From: Nocardioides sp.
Lineage (GTDB): Bacteria; Actinomycetota; Actinomycetes; Propionibacteriales; Nocardioidaceae
Assembly: GCF_030149505.1 (NCBI RefSeq)
Contig: NZ_JASBRN010000071.1
Location: 17,406 to 81,405, forward strand
Reading direction: 5' to 3'
DNA: 64,000 bases
The position numbers and the translations under genes are program-made. Below are positions 25,403 through 35,913 of this stretch, one piece after another. How positions within the stretch are numbered: position 1 is the first letter of the stretch; every line of letters starts with the position of its first letter. A model generated the notes under the pieces. It was not told the DNA's origin. It was given only the letters and a program-made list of their open reading frames with translations, and made no database searches.

Positions 25403-26836
25403 TCAGCGCGTGCGCGCCGCCATCCACTTCTCCACGTCGTCGGCGGCGCGGGGGAGCGCGGCGGAGAGGTTCCGCCAGCCGTCGGCCGTGACGAGGATGT
25501 CGTCCTCGATCCGGATGCCGATGCCGCGCAGCTCCTCCGGGACGAGCAGGTCGTCCTCCTGGAAGTAGAGGCCCGGCTCGACGGTGAGCACCATGCCCTC
25601 GGCCAGCGTGCCCTTGGCGTAGGCCTCGGGGGCCGCGCGACCGCAGTCGTGCACGTCCATGCCGAGCATGTGGCTGGTGCCGTGCAGGGTCCAGCGCGCG
25701 TAGGTCTTGTTGTCGGGCGCCAGGGACTCCTCGGCGCTGACCGGGAGCAGCCCCATGTCGGCGAGGCCGTGCGCGAGCACCGTCATCGCGGCCAGGTGCG
25801 GGGCCTGGAACTCAGCACCCGGACGGACCGCCTCGATACCGGCCTCCTGCGCGGCCAGCACCAGCTCGTAGAGCTCGCGCTGCAGCGGGGTGAAGGTGCC
25901 GTCGACCGGCAGGGTGCGGGTGACGTCGGCGGTGTAGAGGTTGTGACCCTCCACGCCCATGTCGAGCAGCACCAGCTCGCCGGGGGTGATCGGACCCGAG
26001 TTCTCGATCCAGTGCAGCGTCGTGGCGTGCCGGCCGCCGCCGACGATGGAGTCGTAGCCGATGTCGTTGCCCATCGTGCGGGCGCGGCGGAAGAAGGTGC
26101 CCTCCAGCCACCGCTCGCCGTGGCGCAGGACGTTCTCCCAGTCGGCGACGGAGTCCTCGAAGCCCAGGGTGGTGGCGTCGCAGGCGGCCTGCAGCTCGGC
26201 GACCTCCCAGTCGTCCTTGACCAGCCGCAGCTCGGAGGCCACCCGGGCGAGCTCGTCGTCGCGGGCGGAGTCGCCGGCCACGAGAGCGTCGACCGCCGGC
26301 GACACACCGCGGTGCACGCGGGTCTTGGCGCCACCGTCGAGGCGGCCGGCCAGCTCGTCGACGTGGCGCACCTCGAGGCCGAGGGAGTCGGAGATCTCCT
26401 TCAGCGAGGGCCGGCGACCGGCCCACAGCTCGCCGTACTGCCGGTCGCGGAAGAACTCGTCGGTGTCGCGCGAGGAGCGCGGCCGGGCGTAGAGCACGCC
26501 CTCGCCGTCCTCGACGACCAGCACCGCGTCGGAGGTGAGGTTGCCGCAGAAGTAGGCGTGCGCGGTGTCGGCGCGGAAGCGGTAGTCGGTGTCGTTGCTG
26601 CGCACCTTGTAGGTGCCGGCGGGCAGCACCAGTCGCTCGCCGGGGAAGGCCTCGGAGAGGGCGGCGCGGCGGCGGGCGGCGTGGTCGGCCACGGGGTGGC
26701 GCGGCAGGTCGAGCTCGCGGTCGCCCCAGCCGGTGCGCATGAAGGCGGCGTACGCCTCCGGGACCGCGGGGTCGTGCAACTCGGTGCGCGGCCGGCCGTC
26801 CTGCTCGGTGGTTCCCGCAGTGCTCTCCTCGCTCAT
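25403..26836 (-). CDS. pepP: Xaa-Pro aminopeptidase (aminopeptidase P)
   Basis: Removes N-terminal residues preceding proline. The 477-residue protein has an N-terminal creatinase-like domain (about 50-190) and the pita-bread metallopeptidase fold with the dimetal ligands Asp in LLDMGVEGHNLYTADVTRTLP, His in LHGTSHMLGMDVHD, Glu in TVEPGLYF and Glu in GIRIEDDILVT. Length matches the E. coli enzyme. ATG start seven bases after a TACAGT -10 box; divergent from the PrsW gene. Confidence 0.95.
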   Translation of the reverse strand: MSEESTAGTTEQDGRPRTELHDPAVPEAYAAFMRTGWGDRELDLPRHPVADHAARRRAALSEAFPGERLVLPAGTYKVRSNDTDYRFRADTAHAYFCGNLTSDAVLVVEDGEGVLYARPRSSRDTDEFFRDRQYGELWAGRRPSLKEISDSLGLEVRHVDELAGRLDGGAKTRVHRGVSPAVDALVAGDSARDDELARVASELRLVKDDWEVAELQAACDATTLGFEDSVADWENVLRHGERWLEGTFFRRARTMGNDIGYDSIVGGGRHATTLHWIENSGPITPGELVLLDMGVEGHNLYTADVTRTLPVDGTFTPLQRELYELVLAAQEAGIEAVRPGAEFQAPHLAAMTVLAHGLADMGLLPVSAEESLAPDNKTYARWTLHGTSHMLGMDVHDCGRAAPEAYAKGTLAEGMVLTVEPGLYFQEDDLLVPEELRGIGIRIEDDILVTADGWRNLSAALPRAADDVEKWMAARTR

Positions 26837-26843
26837 GCCGGCC

Positions 26844-26849
26844 ACTGTA
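26844..26849 (-). promoter_or_regulatory. -10 box of pepP
   Basis: TACAGT on the minus strand, seven bases before the ATG. Confidence 0.55.
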
Positions 26850-26939
26850 CGACGCGGGCGACCGGCCCGCGGACGGGTCGTCGGGAGCCCGCGCGGCACC
26901 TGTCGCGAGCCGCACGAGGGTCGGCGCGCCACCGGCCGA

Positions 26940-26945
26940 TAGGCT
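26940..26945 (+). promoter_or_regulatory. -10 box of the PrsW gene
   Basis: TAGGCT, seven bases before the ATG at 26953. This rules out the GTG two codons earlier. Confidence 0.6.
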
Positions 26946-26952
26946 CGTGCGC

Positions 26953-28086
26953 ATGGTCAGGTCCCGCCGCGAGGGTGTCGCGTTCACCGTGGTGGTGACC
27001 GTGCTCGTCGCCCTCGGTGCGCTGCCGATGCTCCTCGTGCTCGCCCTGTCGGGTGCGCCGTCCTCGCTCCTGCTGGCGACCGTGCTGGCCGCGCTGCCGG
27101 TCGGGCCGCTCGTGGGCTGCTACCTCTGGCTGGACCGGTACGAGCCCGAGCCCCGCTCGCTGCTGGCGCTCGGCCTGCTCTGGGGCGGCTTCGTGGCGAC
27201 CGCGGGAGCCCTGCTGGTGCAGGGGATCGGCGGCCTGTTCGTCGGCGTCACCGAGGCCGCGAGCTTCGCGGTGGTCGCGCCCGTCACCGAGGAGGCGAGC
27301 AAGGGCGCCTTCCTCGTGCTCCTCCTGTGGCTGCGCCGCGCGGAGCTGGACGGCATCCTCGACGGCATCGTCTACGCCGGCATGGTCGGGATCGGCTTCG
27401 CCTTCGTCGAGAACATCCTCTACCTCGCCGCCGCCTACAACGGCACTGCCGGCATGGGTCCGGGCGGCACCGAGGCGCTCACCACGACGTTCGTCCTGCG
27501 CTGCCTGGTCAGCCCCTTCGCCCACCCCCTCTTCACGACCTTCATCGGCGTCGGGGTCGGCATCGCGGTGGGGAGCCGGTCCGGCGCGGTGCGCTGGTTG
27601 GCGCCCCTGGGCGGCTACCTCCTGGCGGTGCTCACCCACGCGCTCTGGAACGGCTCGGCCTTCATCGGCTTCGGCGGCTTCGTGGTCGTCTACGTGGTGC
27701 TCATGGTCCCGGCCCTGGCCGGCATGCTGGCGCTGGCCCTGTGGGCGCGCCGCTACGAGCAGCGGATGCTGGTCACCGCGCTGGCCGACGCCGCCCACCG
27801 CGGCCTGCTCCCGGCCACCGACATCGCCTGGGTCGTGGACCTGCGGGCCCGGCGCACGGCCCGCGCGTTCGCCCGCAGGCACGGCGGCCCGGAGGGCGAG
27901 CAGGCGATGCGGGTCTACCAACAGGCAGCGGTCGAGCTGGGTTTCCTGCATCATCGCTACCTGCGCGGCACCCCACCGCCAGACTTCGCCGTGCGCGGCT
28001 ACGACCACGTGGTCCTCATCCGCGCCGTACGCCCCTCCATCGCTTTCCCCGGACAGGTGGTCCCGACCCGCATGAGCGCCCAGTGA
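26953..28086 (+). CDS. PrsW-family intramembrane metalloprotease
   Basis: 377-residue multi-pass membrane protein (about eight helices in residues 10-270, then a soluble tail of about 100 residues). Family motifs are present: TEEASKGAF (metal/catalytic Glu pair), FAFVENILYL, SPFAHPLFT and THALWNGSAF. In Bacillus, PrsW starts cleavage of the anti-sigma factor RsiW; related proteases may cleave other membrane substrates. Eight bases after its stop begin the dynamin-like GTPases, so it shares a transcript with them. Its substrate is unknown; the nearest anti-sigma candidate is 24 kb away. Confidence 0.9.
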   Translation: MVRSRREGVAFTVVVTVLVALGALPMLLVLALSGAPSSLLLATVLAALPVGPLVGCYLWLDRYEPEPRSLLALGLLWGGFVATAGALLVQGIGGLFVGVTEAASFAVVAPVTEEASKGAFLVLLLWLRRAELDGILDGIVYAGMVGIGFAFVENILYLAAAYNGTAGMGPGGTEALTTTFVLRCLVSPFAHPLFTTFIGVGVGIAVGSRSGAVRWLAPLGGYLLAVLTHALWNGSAFIGFGGFVVVYVVLMVPALAGMLALALWARRYEQRMLVTALADAAHRGLLPATDIAWVVDLRARRTARAFARRHGGPEGEQAMRVYQQAAVELGFLHHRYLRGTPPPDFAVRGYDHVVLIRAVRPSIAFPGQVVPTRMSAQ

Positions 28087-28093
28087 GTGCCCA

Positions 28094-29842
28094 GTGAATG
28101 CCCGGCACGAGGCCGCGACCGACGTCGGTGCCGGTGACGCACAGATGATCACCGCCCTGGTGCGCCTGCGCGGCGCCCTGCAGGCGACCACGCTGCCGCT
28201 GGACCTGCCCGGCGTCGAGGCGGTCCGCGCCTCCCACCGCGAGATGGTCGACCAGCTCGAGGACTACGTCATCCCGCGGGTCATGACCGTGGACGCGCCG
28301 CTGCTGGCCGTCGTCGGCGGTTCGACCGGCGCCGGCAAGTCGACCCTGGTCAACTCCCTCGTCGGCCACCGCGTCACCGCCTCCGGGGTCCTGCGGCCGA
28401 CCACGCGCTCGCCCGTGCTGGTGCACCACCCCGACGACGGCCACTGGTTCGGCCAGGACCGGTTGCTGCCCGACCTGCGCCGCGTCGACCACAGCACCGA
28501 CGACCCCGACTGCCTCCAGCTGGTGGCCACGGAGTCGGTGCCGCAGGGCCTGGCCGTGCTGGACGCCCCGGACGTCGACTCCGTCGACGAGCGCAACCGG
28601 GCCCTGGCCGCGCAGCTGCTCGCCGCGGGCGACATGTGGCTCTTCGTCACCTCGGCCGCGAGGTACGCCGACCAGGTGCCCTGGACCTTCCTCAAGCAGG
28701 CGGCCGACCGTTCCACGGCCGTGGCGATCGTGCTCGACCGCACCGCCCCCGAGGCCGTGCAGACCGTCGCCGCGCACCTGGCGCGGATGCTGGCGGCCCG
28801 CGGGCTCAAGGACTCCCCGCTGTTCGTGGTGCACGAGGGCAGCGTCGACGAGGAGGGTCTGCTCCCACCGGCCCACGTGGCCGAGGTCCGGGGCTGGCTG
28901 GACTCGCTGGCCGAGGACTCCGGGGCCCGCGGCGCCGTGGTGCGCCAGACCCTGGACGGCGCGATCCGTTCCCTGACCCACCACGTCCACCCGGTCGCCG
29001 ACGCGGCGGCCGCCCAGGTGGACGCCGCCGAGCACCTGCGCCGGCTCAGCGACCAGGCCTACTCCGACGCCCTCGACCGCGCCCTGGTCGCCACCGCCGA
29101 CGGCACCCTGATGCGTGGCGAGATCCTGGCGCGCTGGCAGGAGTTCGTCGGCACCGGCGAGCTGCTGCGCTCCCTGGAGACCAAGGTCGGCTGGCTGCGC
29201 GACCGGGTCGTCGGCGCCGTGAAGGGCAAGCCCCAGCAGGCCGAGCGGGTGACCGTGGCGGTCGAGTCGGGCCTGGAGCTGCTGGTCCTCGAGCACGCCG
29301 AGCAGGCGGCCGAGGCCGCCGAGCGCGCCTGGAAGCAGCAGGCCGGCGGGGCGGCCCTGCTCGCCGCCGGCGGTCCCGAGCTCGGCCGCGCCTCGCGCGA
29401 CCTGCGGCGCCGCGCCGAGCGGGCCGTGCGCGAGTGGCAGACCGACGTGCTCGACATGGTCCGCGCCGAGGGAGAGGGCAAGCGCACCACCGCCCGCTTC
29501 CTGGCGCTCGGCGTCAACGGGCTCTCCGTGGCGCTCATGGTCGTGGTCTTCTCCCACACCGCCGGTCTCACCGGCGCCGAGGCCGGCATCGCCGGCGGCT
29601 CGGCCGCCCTGGGCCAGAAGCTGCTCGAGGCGGTCTTCGGCGACCAGGCCGTGCGCGGGATGGCCGAGCGTGCCCGACTGATGCTCGAGGAGCGGGTCAC
29701 CGGGCTGATGGCCACCGAGCAGGCGCGCTGGACCGCGCTGGTCGACGGGCTCGGCCTCTCCCCGGAGGTCCCCGAGCAGCTGCGAGCCGCTGCCCGCCGC
29801 GTCGACGACGTCCGGTTCTCCAGCGCCCAGCGCGAACACTGA
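28094..29842 (+). CDS. Dynamin-like GTPase, first of a pair
   Basis: 582 residues. The G domain begins near residue 65 with Walker A GGSTGAGKST and the G2 threonine in RPTTRS; G3 is LDAPDVDSVDERN. A long helical middle part (about 290-455) leads to a hydrophobic hairpin near residues 472-525 (LALGVNGLSVALMVVVF and following), then a short helical tail. This is the layout of bacterial dynamin-like proteins such as Streptomyces DynA/DynB. GTG start, eight bases after prsW. With the next gene it probably forms a hetero-oligomer at the membrane (family-based inference). Confidence 0.85.
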   Translation: MNARHEAATDVGAGDAQMITALVRLRGALQATTLPLDLPGVEAVRASHREMVDQLEDYVIPRVMTVDAPLLAVVGGSTGAGKSTLVNSLVGHRVTASGVLRPTTRSPVLVHHPDDGHWFGQDRLLPDLRRVDHSTDDPDCLQLVATESVPQGLAVLDAPDVDSVDERNRALAAQLLAAGDMWLFVTSAARYADQVPWTFLKQAADRSTAVAIVLDRTAPEAVQTVAAHLARMLAARGLKDSPLFVVHEGSVDEEGLLPPAHVAEVRGWLDSLAEDSGARGAVVRQTLDGAIRSLTHHVHPVADAAAAQVDAAEHLRRLSDQAYSDALDRALVATADGTLMRGEILARWQEFVGTGELLRSLETKVGWLRDRVVGAVKGKPQQAERVTVAVESGLELLVLEHAEQAAEAAERAWKQQAGGAALLAAGGPELGRASRDLRRRAERAVREWQTDVLDMVRAEGEGKRTTARFLALGVNGLSVALMVVVFSHTAGLTGAEAGIAGGSAALGQKLLEAVFGDQAVRGMAERARLMLEERVTGLMATEQARWTALVDGLGLSPEVPEQLRAAARRVDDVRFSSAQREH

Positions 29843-29921
29843 GCCGGGCGACGAGGTGGGTCCGAGAGTGGTCGAGGTGATGTCACGCGCCTCGTGCCGA
29901 CCCCCTAGGGTGGGCGGCACC

Positions 29922-29948
29922 ATGTCCGAGACGGTGAGGAAGCGATGA
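29922..29948 (+). CDS. Eight-codon upstream ORF before the second GTPase
   Basis: Encodes MSETVRKR and stops at TGA overlapping the ATG of the GTPase gene (ATGA). A TAGGGT -10-like box at 29906-29911 would start transcription only a few bases before this ATG. A purine-rich GTGAGGAAG stretch inside the mini-ORF is also the ribosome-binding site of the GTPase. It may couple translation, or may be chance. Confidence 0.3.
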   Translation: MSETVRKR

Positions 29949-31585
29949 CGTCGCTGCTGGAGGGGGCCAGAAAGCTGGTCACCCGGGGCACCGACGTCGG
30001 TGCCCGCATCGAGGGCCTCGCGACCGCGACGGAGGCCGCCCGCGGCCGTCTCGACGACGAGCTGGTCGACCGCGCGGCGACGGTCGTCGACCGCGGCGCC
30101 AGCCGGTTGCGGCTCTCTGCCCACCACACGGTCGTCGGCATCGCCGGCGCGACCGGCTCGGGCAAGTCGTCCACGTTCAACGCCCTCACCGGCCTGGAGC
30201 TCTCGGCCGTCGGCGTACGCCGTCCGACCACGTCGTGGGCGACCGCCTGCGTCTGGGGCACCGAAGGCGCGGCCGAGCTGCTGGAGTGGCTCGGCATCCC
30301 GCCCCGGCACCAGACCACCCGCGACTCGATGCTCGACACCCGTCGGGAGTCCAACGCGCTCGAGGGCGTCGTGCTGCTCGACCTGCCCGACCACGACTCC
30401 ACCGAGGTCGCCCACCACCTCGAGGTCGACCGGCTCGTGGCCCTGGCCGACATGTTCGTGTGGGTCCTGGACCCGCAGAAGTACGCCGACGCCGCCATCC
30501 ACGACCGCTACCTCGCGCCGCTGCGCAGCCACTCCGAGGTCATGGTCGTGGTGCTCAACCACATCGACACCGTGCCCGAGGACCGCCGCGACGCGATGGT
30601 CGAGGACGTACGCCGCCTGCTGGCCGCCGACGGCATCCCGGACGTCCCCGTCATCCCCATCTCTGCGCGGCATGGCGTGGGCCTGGACGTGCTGCGCGAG
30701 GAGATCGGGCGGCGGGTCGCCGACAAGCGGATGACCGCGGGCCGGATCGAGGCCGACGTGCGCGCCGCCGCCGCCGAGCTGCGCGCCGCCGCCGGCGAGG
30801 CGCCCACGCGGACCCTGTCCGCCGACCGGGTCGCCGCCCTGGACTCCGCGCTGGCCGAGGCCGCCGGCGTGCCCGCGATCGTCGAGGCCGTGGAGCGATC
30901 CGCCCGCTGGCGGGCCGGCCGCGCCACCGGCTGGCCGCTCGTCTCCTGGACCAGCCGCCTGCGCCCCGACCCGCTCAAGAAGCTCGAGCTCGACCTGGGG
31001 GCGGACGCCCGCACCCTGCGCGGGTCGGGCACCGCCCTCCCGCAGGCCACCGCGGTGCAGCGCGCCCGGATCGACTCCGAGGTCCGGGCCCTCGCCGACG
31101 ACGTCTCGCAGGGACTCGCGACCCCGTTCGCGGAGTCCGTGCGCACCGCCTCGACCGCCCGCCTCGACGAGGTCGGCGACCGGATCGACACCGCCGTGCG
31201 CGGGGTCGACCTCGACGCCACCCGGCTGCCGGTGTGGGCCGGGGCCGTGCGGGTGCTCCAGTGGCTGCTGGTCCTCGCCGCCCTCGGCGGTGCCGCCTGG
31301 AGCGTGGCCGCCTTCGCCTCCGGCGGGCTCTCCGACCTGCCCCGCGCCGGCGGGGTCGCGCTGCCGCTGCTCCTGCTCGGCGGTGGGGTGGTGCTGGGCG
31401 TCCTGCTCGCGCTGCTGTGCCGCGGGCTGGTCTCGGCCACCGCACGCAGCCGGGCCGCCGAGGCCGACGGCCGCTTGCGTGCCGCGGTCTCGGAGGTCTC
31501 CGCCGAGCTGGTCGTGGCCCCAGTCCAGGCCGAGCTGACGGCGTACACCGCCGTCCGCACGGGTCTCGACCGCGCCCTGGCCTGA
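29945..31585 (+). CDS. Dynamin-like GTPase, second of a pair
   Basis: 546 residues. Walker A GATGSGKSSTFNAL at about 69-82, G2 in RRPTTSWAT, G3 in LLDLPDHDS, and the G4 region NHID. Helical middle segment about 275-410; two membrane helices close to residues 436-460 and 473-500 form a hairpin; short coiled tail. The shared D-x-P-D-x-D-S switch with the first GTPase marks them as ancient paralogues. Known bacterial pairs of this kind act at division septa or in membrane repair. The ATG overlaps an eight-codon upstream ORF. Confidence 0.85.
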   Translation: MTSLLEGARKLVTRGTDVGARIEGLATATEAARGRLDDELVDRAATVVDRGASRLRLSAHHTVVGIAGATGSGKSSTFNALTGLELSAVGVRRPTTSWATACVWGTEGAAELLEWLGIPPRHQTTRDSMLDTRRESNALEGVVLLDLPDHDSTEVAHHLEVDRLVALADMFVWVLDPQKYADAAIHDRYLAPLRSHSEVMVVVLNHIDTVPEDRRDAMVEDVRRLLAADGIPDVPVIPISARHGVGLDVLREEIGRRVADKRMTAGRIEADVRAAAAELRAAAGEAPTRTLSADRVAALDSALAEAAGVPAIVEAVERSARWRAGRATGWPLVSWTSRLRPDPLKKLELDLGADARTLRGSGTALPQATAVQRARIDSEVRALADDVSQGLATPFAESVRTASTARLDEVGDRIDTAVRGVDLDATRLPVWAGAVRVLQWLLVLAALGGAAWSVAAFASGGLSDLPRAGGVALPLLLLGGGVVLGVLLALLCRGLVSATARSRAAEADGRLRAAVSEVSAELVVAPVQAELTAYTAVRTGLDRALA

Positions 31586-31741
31586 CGGCCCTCCGACCTT
31601 CCACAGCCCCGGGTCCTGCGCCTGGCTCCCCAGCGCCCGTCGCGACGCCCCCGCAGACGCCCAGACCCCGGCACCGTGGTCCGCGGTGGGGCGACCGCCT
31701 CCCGCGAGACGTCCGGGCGAGCCCGGGGATGGAGGACCAGG

Positions 31742-32218
31742 GTGCTGAACGAGACGACGGTGACCGTGCAGGGCTGGATCGGCGGGCCGGTGTCGCTGCG
31801 GCGGGCGGGCAACGCCCCCGTGGCGAGCTTCCGGCTGGCGGCCACGCCGCGGCGCTACCACCCGGCGACGGGGGAGTGGAGTGACGACACGACGCAGTGG
31901 TTCACGGTGAACGCCTGGCGGGCGCTGGGGGAGCACTGCGCCCACTCGCTGCGCCGCAGCGACCCGGTCGTGGTGGTGGGGCGGCTGCGCGCCTCCACCT
32001 GGGTCAACGCGGCAGGGGTGGAGGTGACCTCCTTCGAGATCGACGCCCAGTCGGTGGGTCACGACCTCAACCGGGGTACCTCGCTGTTCACCCGGGCCCA
32101 GCGCGCCGCGCAGGGCAGCGAGACCGCGCGGGCCGAGGAGCAGGGACCGGCCGGGGCGGTCGGCGCCGACGCCGCTCCCGGGACCGGCGCCGACTCCGGC
32201 GACAGCCGGGCCGCCTGA
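31742..32218 (+). CDS. ssb: Single-stranded DNA-binding protein lacking the acidic tip
   Basis: 158 residues with one OB fold (about 1-110): TVTVQGWIGG, the conserved WFTVNAWRALGEHCA and VVVVGRLRASTW strands. The C-terminus is Ala/Gly-rich and ends GDSRAA, without the DDDIPF-type acidic tip that recruits partners, so it is a paralogue like Streptomyces SsbB rather than the replicative SSB. GTG start with a GGAGG ribosome-binding site six bases upstream. It follows the dynamin-like pair by 156 bases; in Streptomyces, SsbB and the dynamins both serve sporulation. Confidence 0.88.
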   Translation: MLNETTVTVQGWIGGPVSLRRAGNAPVASFRLAATPRRYHPATGEWSDDTTQWFTVNAWRALGEHCAHSLRRSDPVVVVGRLRASTWVNAAGVEVTSFEIDAQSVGHDLNRGTSLFTRAQRAAQGSETARAEEQGPAGAVGADAAPGTGADSGDSRAA

Positions 32219-32268
32219 CGGCGAGGTCGTAGCCCTCCCCGGGGTCGGAGACACCCCGACCCCGTGGG

Positions 32269-32274
32269 TAGGCT
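32269..32274 (+). promoter_or_regulatory. -10 box of ettA
   Basis: TAGGCT, eight bases before the ATG at 32283. Confidence 0.5.
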
Positions 32275-32282
32275 CGGGGACC

Positions 32283-33965
<1,683 letters not shown>

Positions 33966-33990
33966 TGGGCGGACTGTTCCGTAGAGCGAC

Positions 33991-34050
33991 TGGGTCTCGA
34001 CACGCGGGTCGCGACCTCGTCCCTCGGTCGCGCCGCTCGCTCGACCACCA
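33991..34050. repeat. Dispersed intergenic element of the GTCTCGA...TCGACCACC type
   Basis: Begins TGGGTCTCGACACG and ends GCTCGACCACCA, so the ends are imperfect inverted repeats, with CGCTCGC-type words inside. Elements of this wording are scattered through many actinobacterial genomes (recognised from general knowledge). Only this copy is in the window. Confidence 0.4.
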
Positions 34051-34052
34051 TC

Positions 34053-34087
34053 AGATTCGCTGAAGGGCTTCGCCCTTCAGCGAATCT
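34053..34087. terminator. 16-bp perfect stem-loop spanning the end of the MarR gene
   Basis: Arms 34053-34068 and 34072-34087 are perfectly complementary with a TTC loop. The stop codon of the minus-strand MarR gene (34077-34079) lies inside the right arm. It probably ends transcription from both the ettA and the marR sides. Confidence 0.65.
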
Positions 34088-34571
34088 CCGCCTCCGGGTG
34101 CCCGGCGACCAGGCGGTCCGAGACCGCGTCCATGACGCGGGCGACGGCCGCGAAGTCCTCGGGGGCGGCGAGGTCGACCAGGTTGGTGCGCACGCTGGTG
34201 ACGTGCTCGGCAGCGGCCCGTCGCAGCAGCTCCCAGCCCTGCTCGGTCATCGAGCAGACGATGCCGCGGCCGTCCTCCGGCGAGGCCCCGCGCTGGACGA
34301 GACCGGCCTTCTCCATCCGGGCCACGGTGTGCGTCACCCGGCTGCGGGAGTGGGCGAGGGCGTCGGCGAGCTGGGCCATGCGGAGCCGGCCGTCGCGCTC
34401 GCTGAGCCGCACGAGGATCTCGTACTCGGTCAGGGAGAGGTCGAAGGAGCGACGCAGGTCGGCGTCGAGCCGGTCGAAGAGCAGCGTGGTCCCCATGACC
34501 AGGGCACGCCACGCCTTCTGCTCCTCGGGCGTCAGCCAACGGGTCTCGGTGGTCTGGTCGCGGTAGGGCAC
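34077..34571 (-). CDS. MarR-family transcriptional regulator
   Basis: 164-residue winged-helix regulator. The DNA-recognition region reads LRMAQLADALAHSRSRVTHTVARMEKAGLV, followed by the wing with RGASPEDGRG. The family usually represses efflux or degradation genes and responds to phenolic ligands; the target here cannot be read. The GTG start lies six bases after a TAGGAT -10 box. The last codons form part of the terminator hairpin. Tail to tail with ettA; its upstream neighbour is the thiolase on the same strand. Confidence 0.93.
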   Translation of the reverse strand: MPYRDQTTETRWLTPEEQKAWRALVMGTTLLFDRLDADLRRSFDLSLTEYEILVRLSERDGRLRMAQLADALAHSRSRVTHTVARMEKAGLVQRGASPEDGRGIVCSMTEQGWELLRRAAAEHVTSVRTNLVDLAAPEDFAAVARVMDAVSDRLVAGHPEAEIR

Positions 34572-34577
34572 CTGCGC

Positions 34578-34583
34578 ATCCTA
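34578..34583 (-). promoter_or_regulatory. -10 box of the MarR gene
   Basis: TAGGAT on the minus strand, six bases before the GTG start. Confidence 0.5.
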
Positions 34584-34695
34584 GGACGACGGGTACCCGG
34601 TGCCGGGGCACCTGGGGCCGGACGCGGCGACGCGCCGACCGGGAGCCGGTCGGCGCGTCGTGTGCTGCAGGTGCGGTCGGGCCGCGGGGCTGGGA

Positions 34696-35913
34696 TCAGG
34701 AGAGCCGCTCGAGGATGAGCGCCATGCCCTGGCCGCCACCGACGCACATGGTGATCAGGCCGGTGGTCTTGTCGTGCCAGTCCAGGCTGTTGAGCATGGT
34801 GTTCTGCAGCCGGGCGCCGGTCATGCCGAACGGGTGGCCGACCGCGATCGCGCCGCCGTTGACGTTGAGCCGGTCGATGTCGATCCCGAGGTCCTGGTAG
34901 GACGGCACGACCTGGGCGGCGAACGCCTCGTTGATCTCGACCAGGTCGATGTCGCCGATGCTCATGCCGGCGTGCTTCAGGGCGTTCTTGGTCGCCTCGA
35001 CCGGGCCGAGGCCCATGATCTCGGGGGAGAGGCCGGAGACGCCGGTGGAGACGATCCGCGCCAGCGGCTTCAGGCCGAGCTCGGCGGCCTTGGTGTCGCT
35101 CATGATGACGACCGCGGCGGCGCCGTCGTTGAGGGCGCAGCAGTTGCCGGCGGTCACGACGCCGTCGGGGCGGAAGACCGGCTGGAGCTGCGAGAGCGCG
35201 TCGTAGGTGACGCCGGCGCGCGGGCCGTCGTCGGTGGAGACCACGGTGCCGTCGGGCAGGGTGACCGGGGTGATCTCGCGGGCCCAGAAGCCGTCGTTGA
35301 TCGCCTTCTCGGCGAGGTTCTGCGAGCGCACGCCGAACTCGTCGAGCTCCTGGCGGCTCAGGCCCCGCAGGGTGGCGACGTTCTCGGCGGTCTGGCCCAT
35401 CGCGATGTAGATGTCGGGGAGCAGGCCGTCCTCGCGGGGGTCGTGCCACGCCCCGCCGCCGCCCTTGGCCGCCTCGTCGGTGCGCACCTGCGCGTCGGCG
35501 AACTTCGGGTTCTTGGTGTCGGGCCAGTGGTCGGAGGTGCCCTTGGCGAAGCGGGACACGGTCTCCACGCCGGCGGAGACGAAGATGTCGCCCTCGCCGG
35601 CCTTGATGGCGTGGAAGGCCATCCGGGTCGTCTGCACCGAGGAGGCGCAGTAGCGGGTCGTGGTGGCACCGGGGACCTCGATCCCGAGGAGCGTGGTGAC
35701 GACCCGGGCCATGTTGTTGCCGGACTCACCGCCCGGGAGACCGCAGCCGAGGTAGAGGTCCTCGATCGTCGTGGGGTCCAGCGCGGGGATCTTGTCGAGC
35801 GCGGCCTGGATGGCGAAGGCGCTCAGGTCGTCGGGACGGAAGTCCTTGAGCGAGCCCTTGTTGGCGCGGCCGATCGGCGTGCGCGCGGCGGAGACGATGA
35901 CTGCTTCGGGCAT
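34696..35913 (-). CDS. Acetyl-CoA C-acetyltransferase (thiolase, FadA type)
   Basis: 405-residue thiolase cleaving or forming 3-ketoacyl-CoA. Catalytic residues: nucleophilic Cys in YCASSVQTTRMAFHAI, NEAFAAQV, His in GGAIAVGHPFGMTGAR and the second Cys in CVGGGQGMAL. Full length. The ATG has a short leader: a TAGGGT -10 box lies about 40 bases upstream on the minus strand. Divergent from an acyl-CoA thioesterase gene, consistent with fatty-acid beta-oxidation or acyl-CoA recycling. Confidence 0.94.
   Translation of the reverse strand: MPEAVIVSAARTPIGRANKGSLKDFRPDDLSAFAIQAALDKIPALDPTTIEDLYLGCGLPGGESGNNMARVVTTLLGIEVPGATTTRYCASSVQTTRMAFHAIKAGEGDIFVSAGVETVSRFAKGTSDHWPDTKNPKFADAQVRTDEAAKGGGGAWHDPREDGLLPDIYIAMGQTAENVATLRGLSRQELDEFGVRSQNLAEKAINDGFWAREITPVTLPDGTVVSTDDGPRAGVTYDALSQLQPVFRPDGVVTAGNCCALNDGAAAVVIMSDTKAAELGLKPLARIVSTGVSGLSPEIMGLGPVEATKNALKHAGMSIGDIDLVEINEAFAAQVVPSYQDLGIDIDRLNVNGGAIAVGHPFGMTGARLQNTMLNSLDWHDKTTGLITMCVGGGQGMALILERLS

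Noticed and set aside
33991..34050. Insertion sequence remnant
   Set aside because: No transposase frame or target-site duplication; length and wording fit a small dispersed intergenic element.
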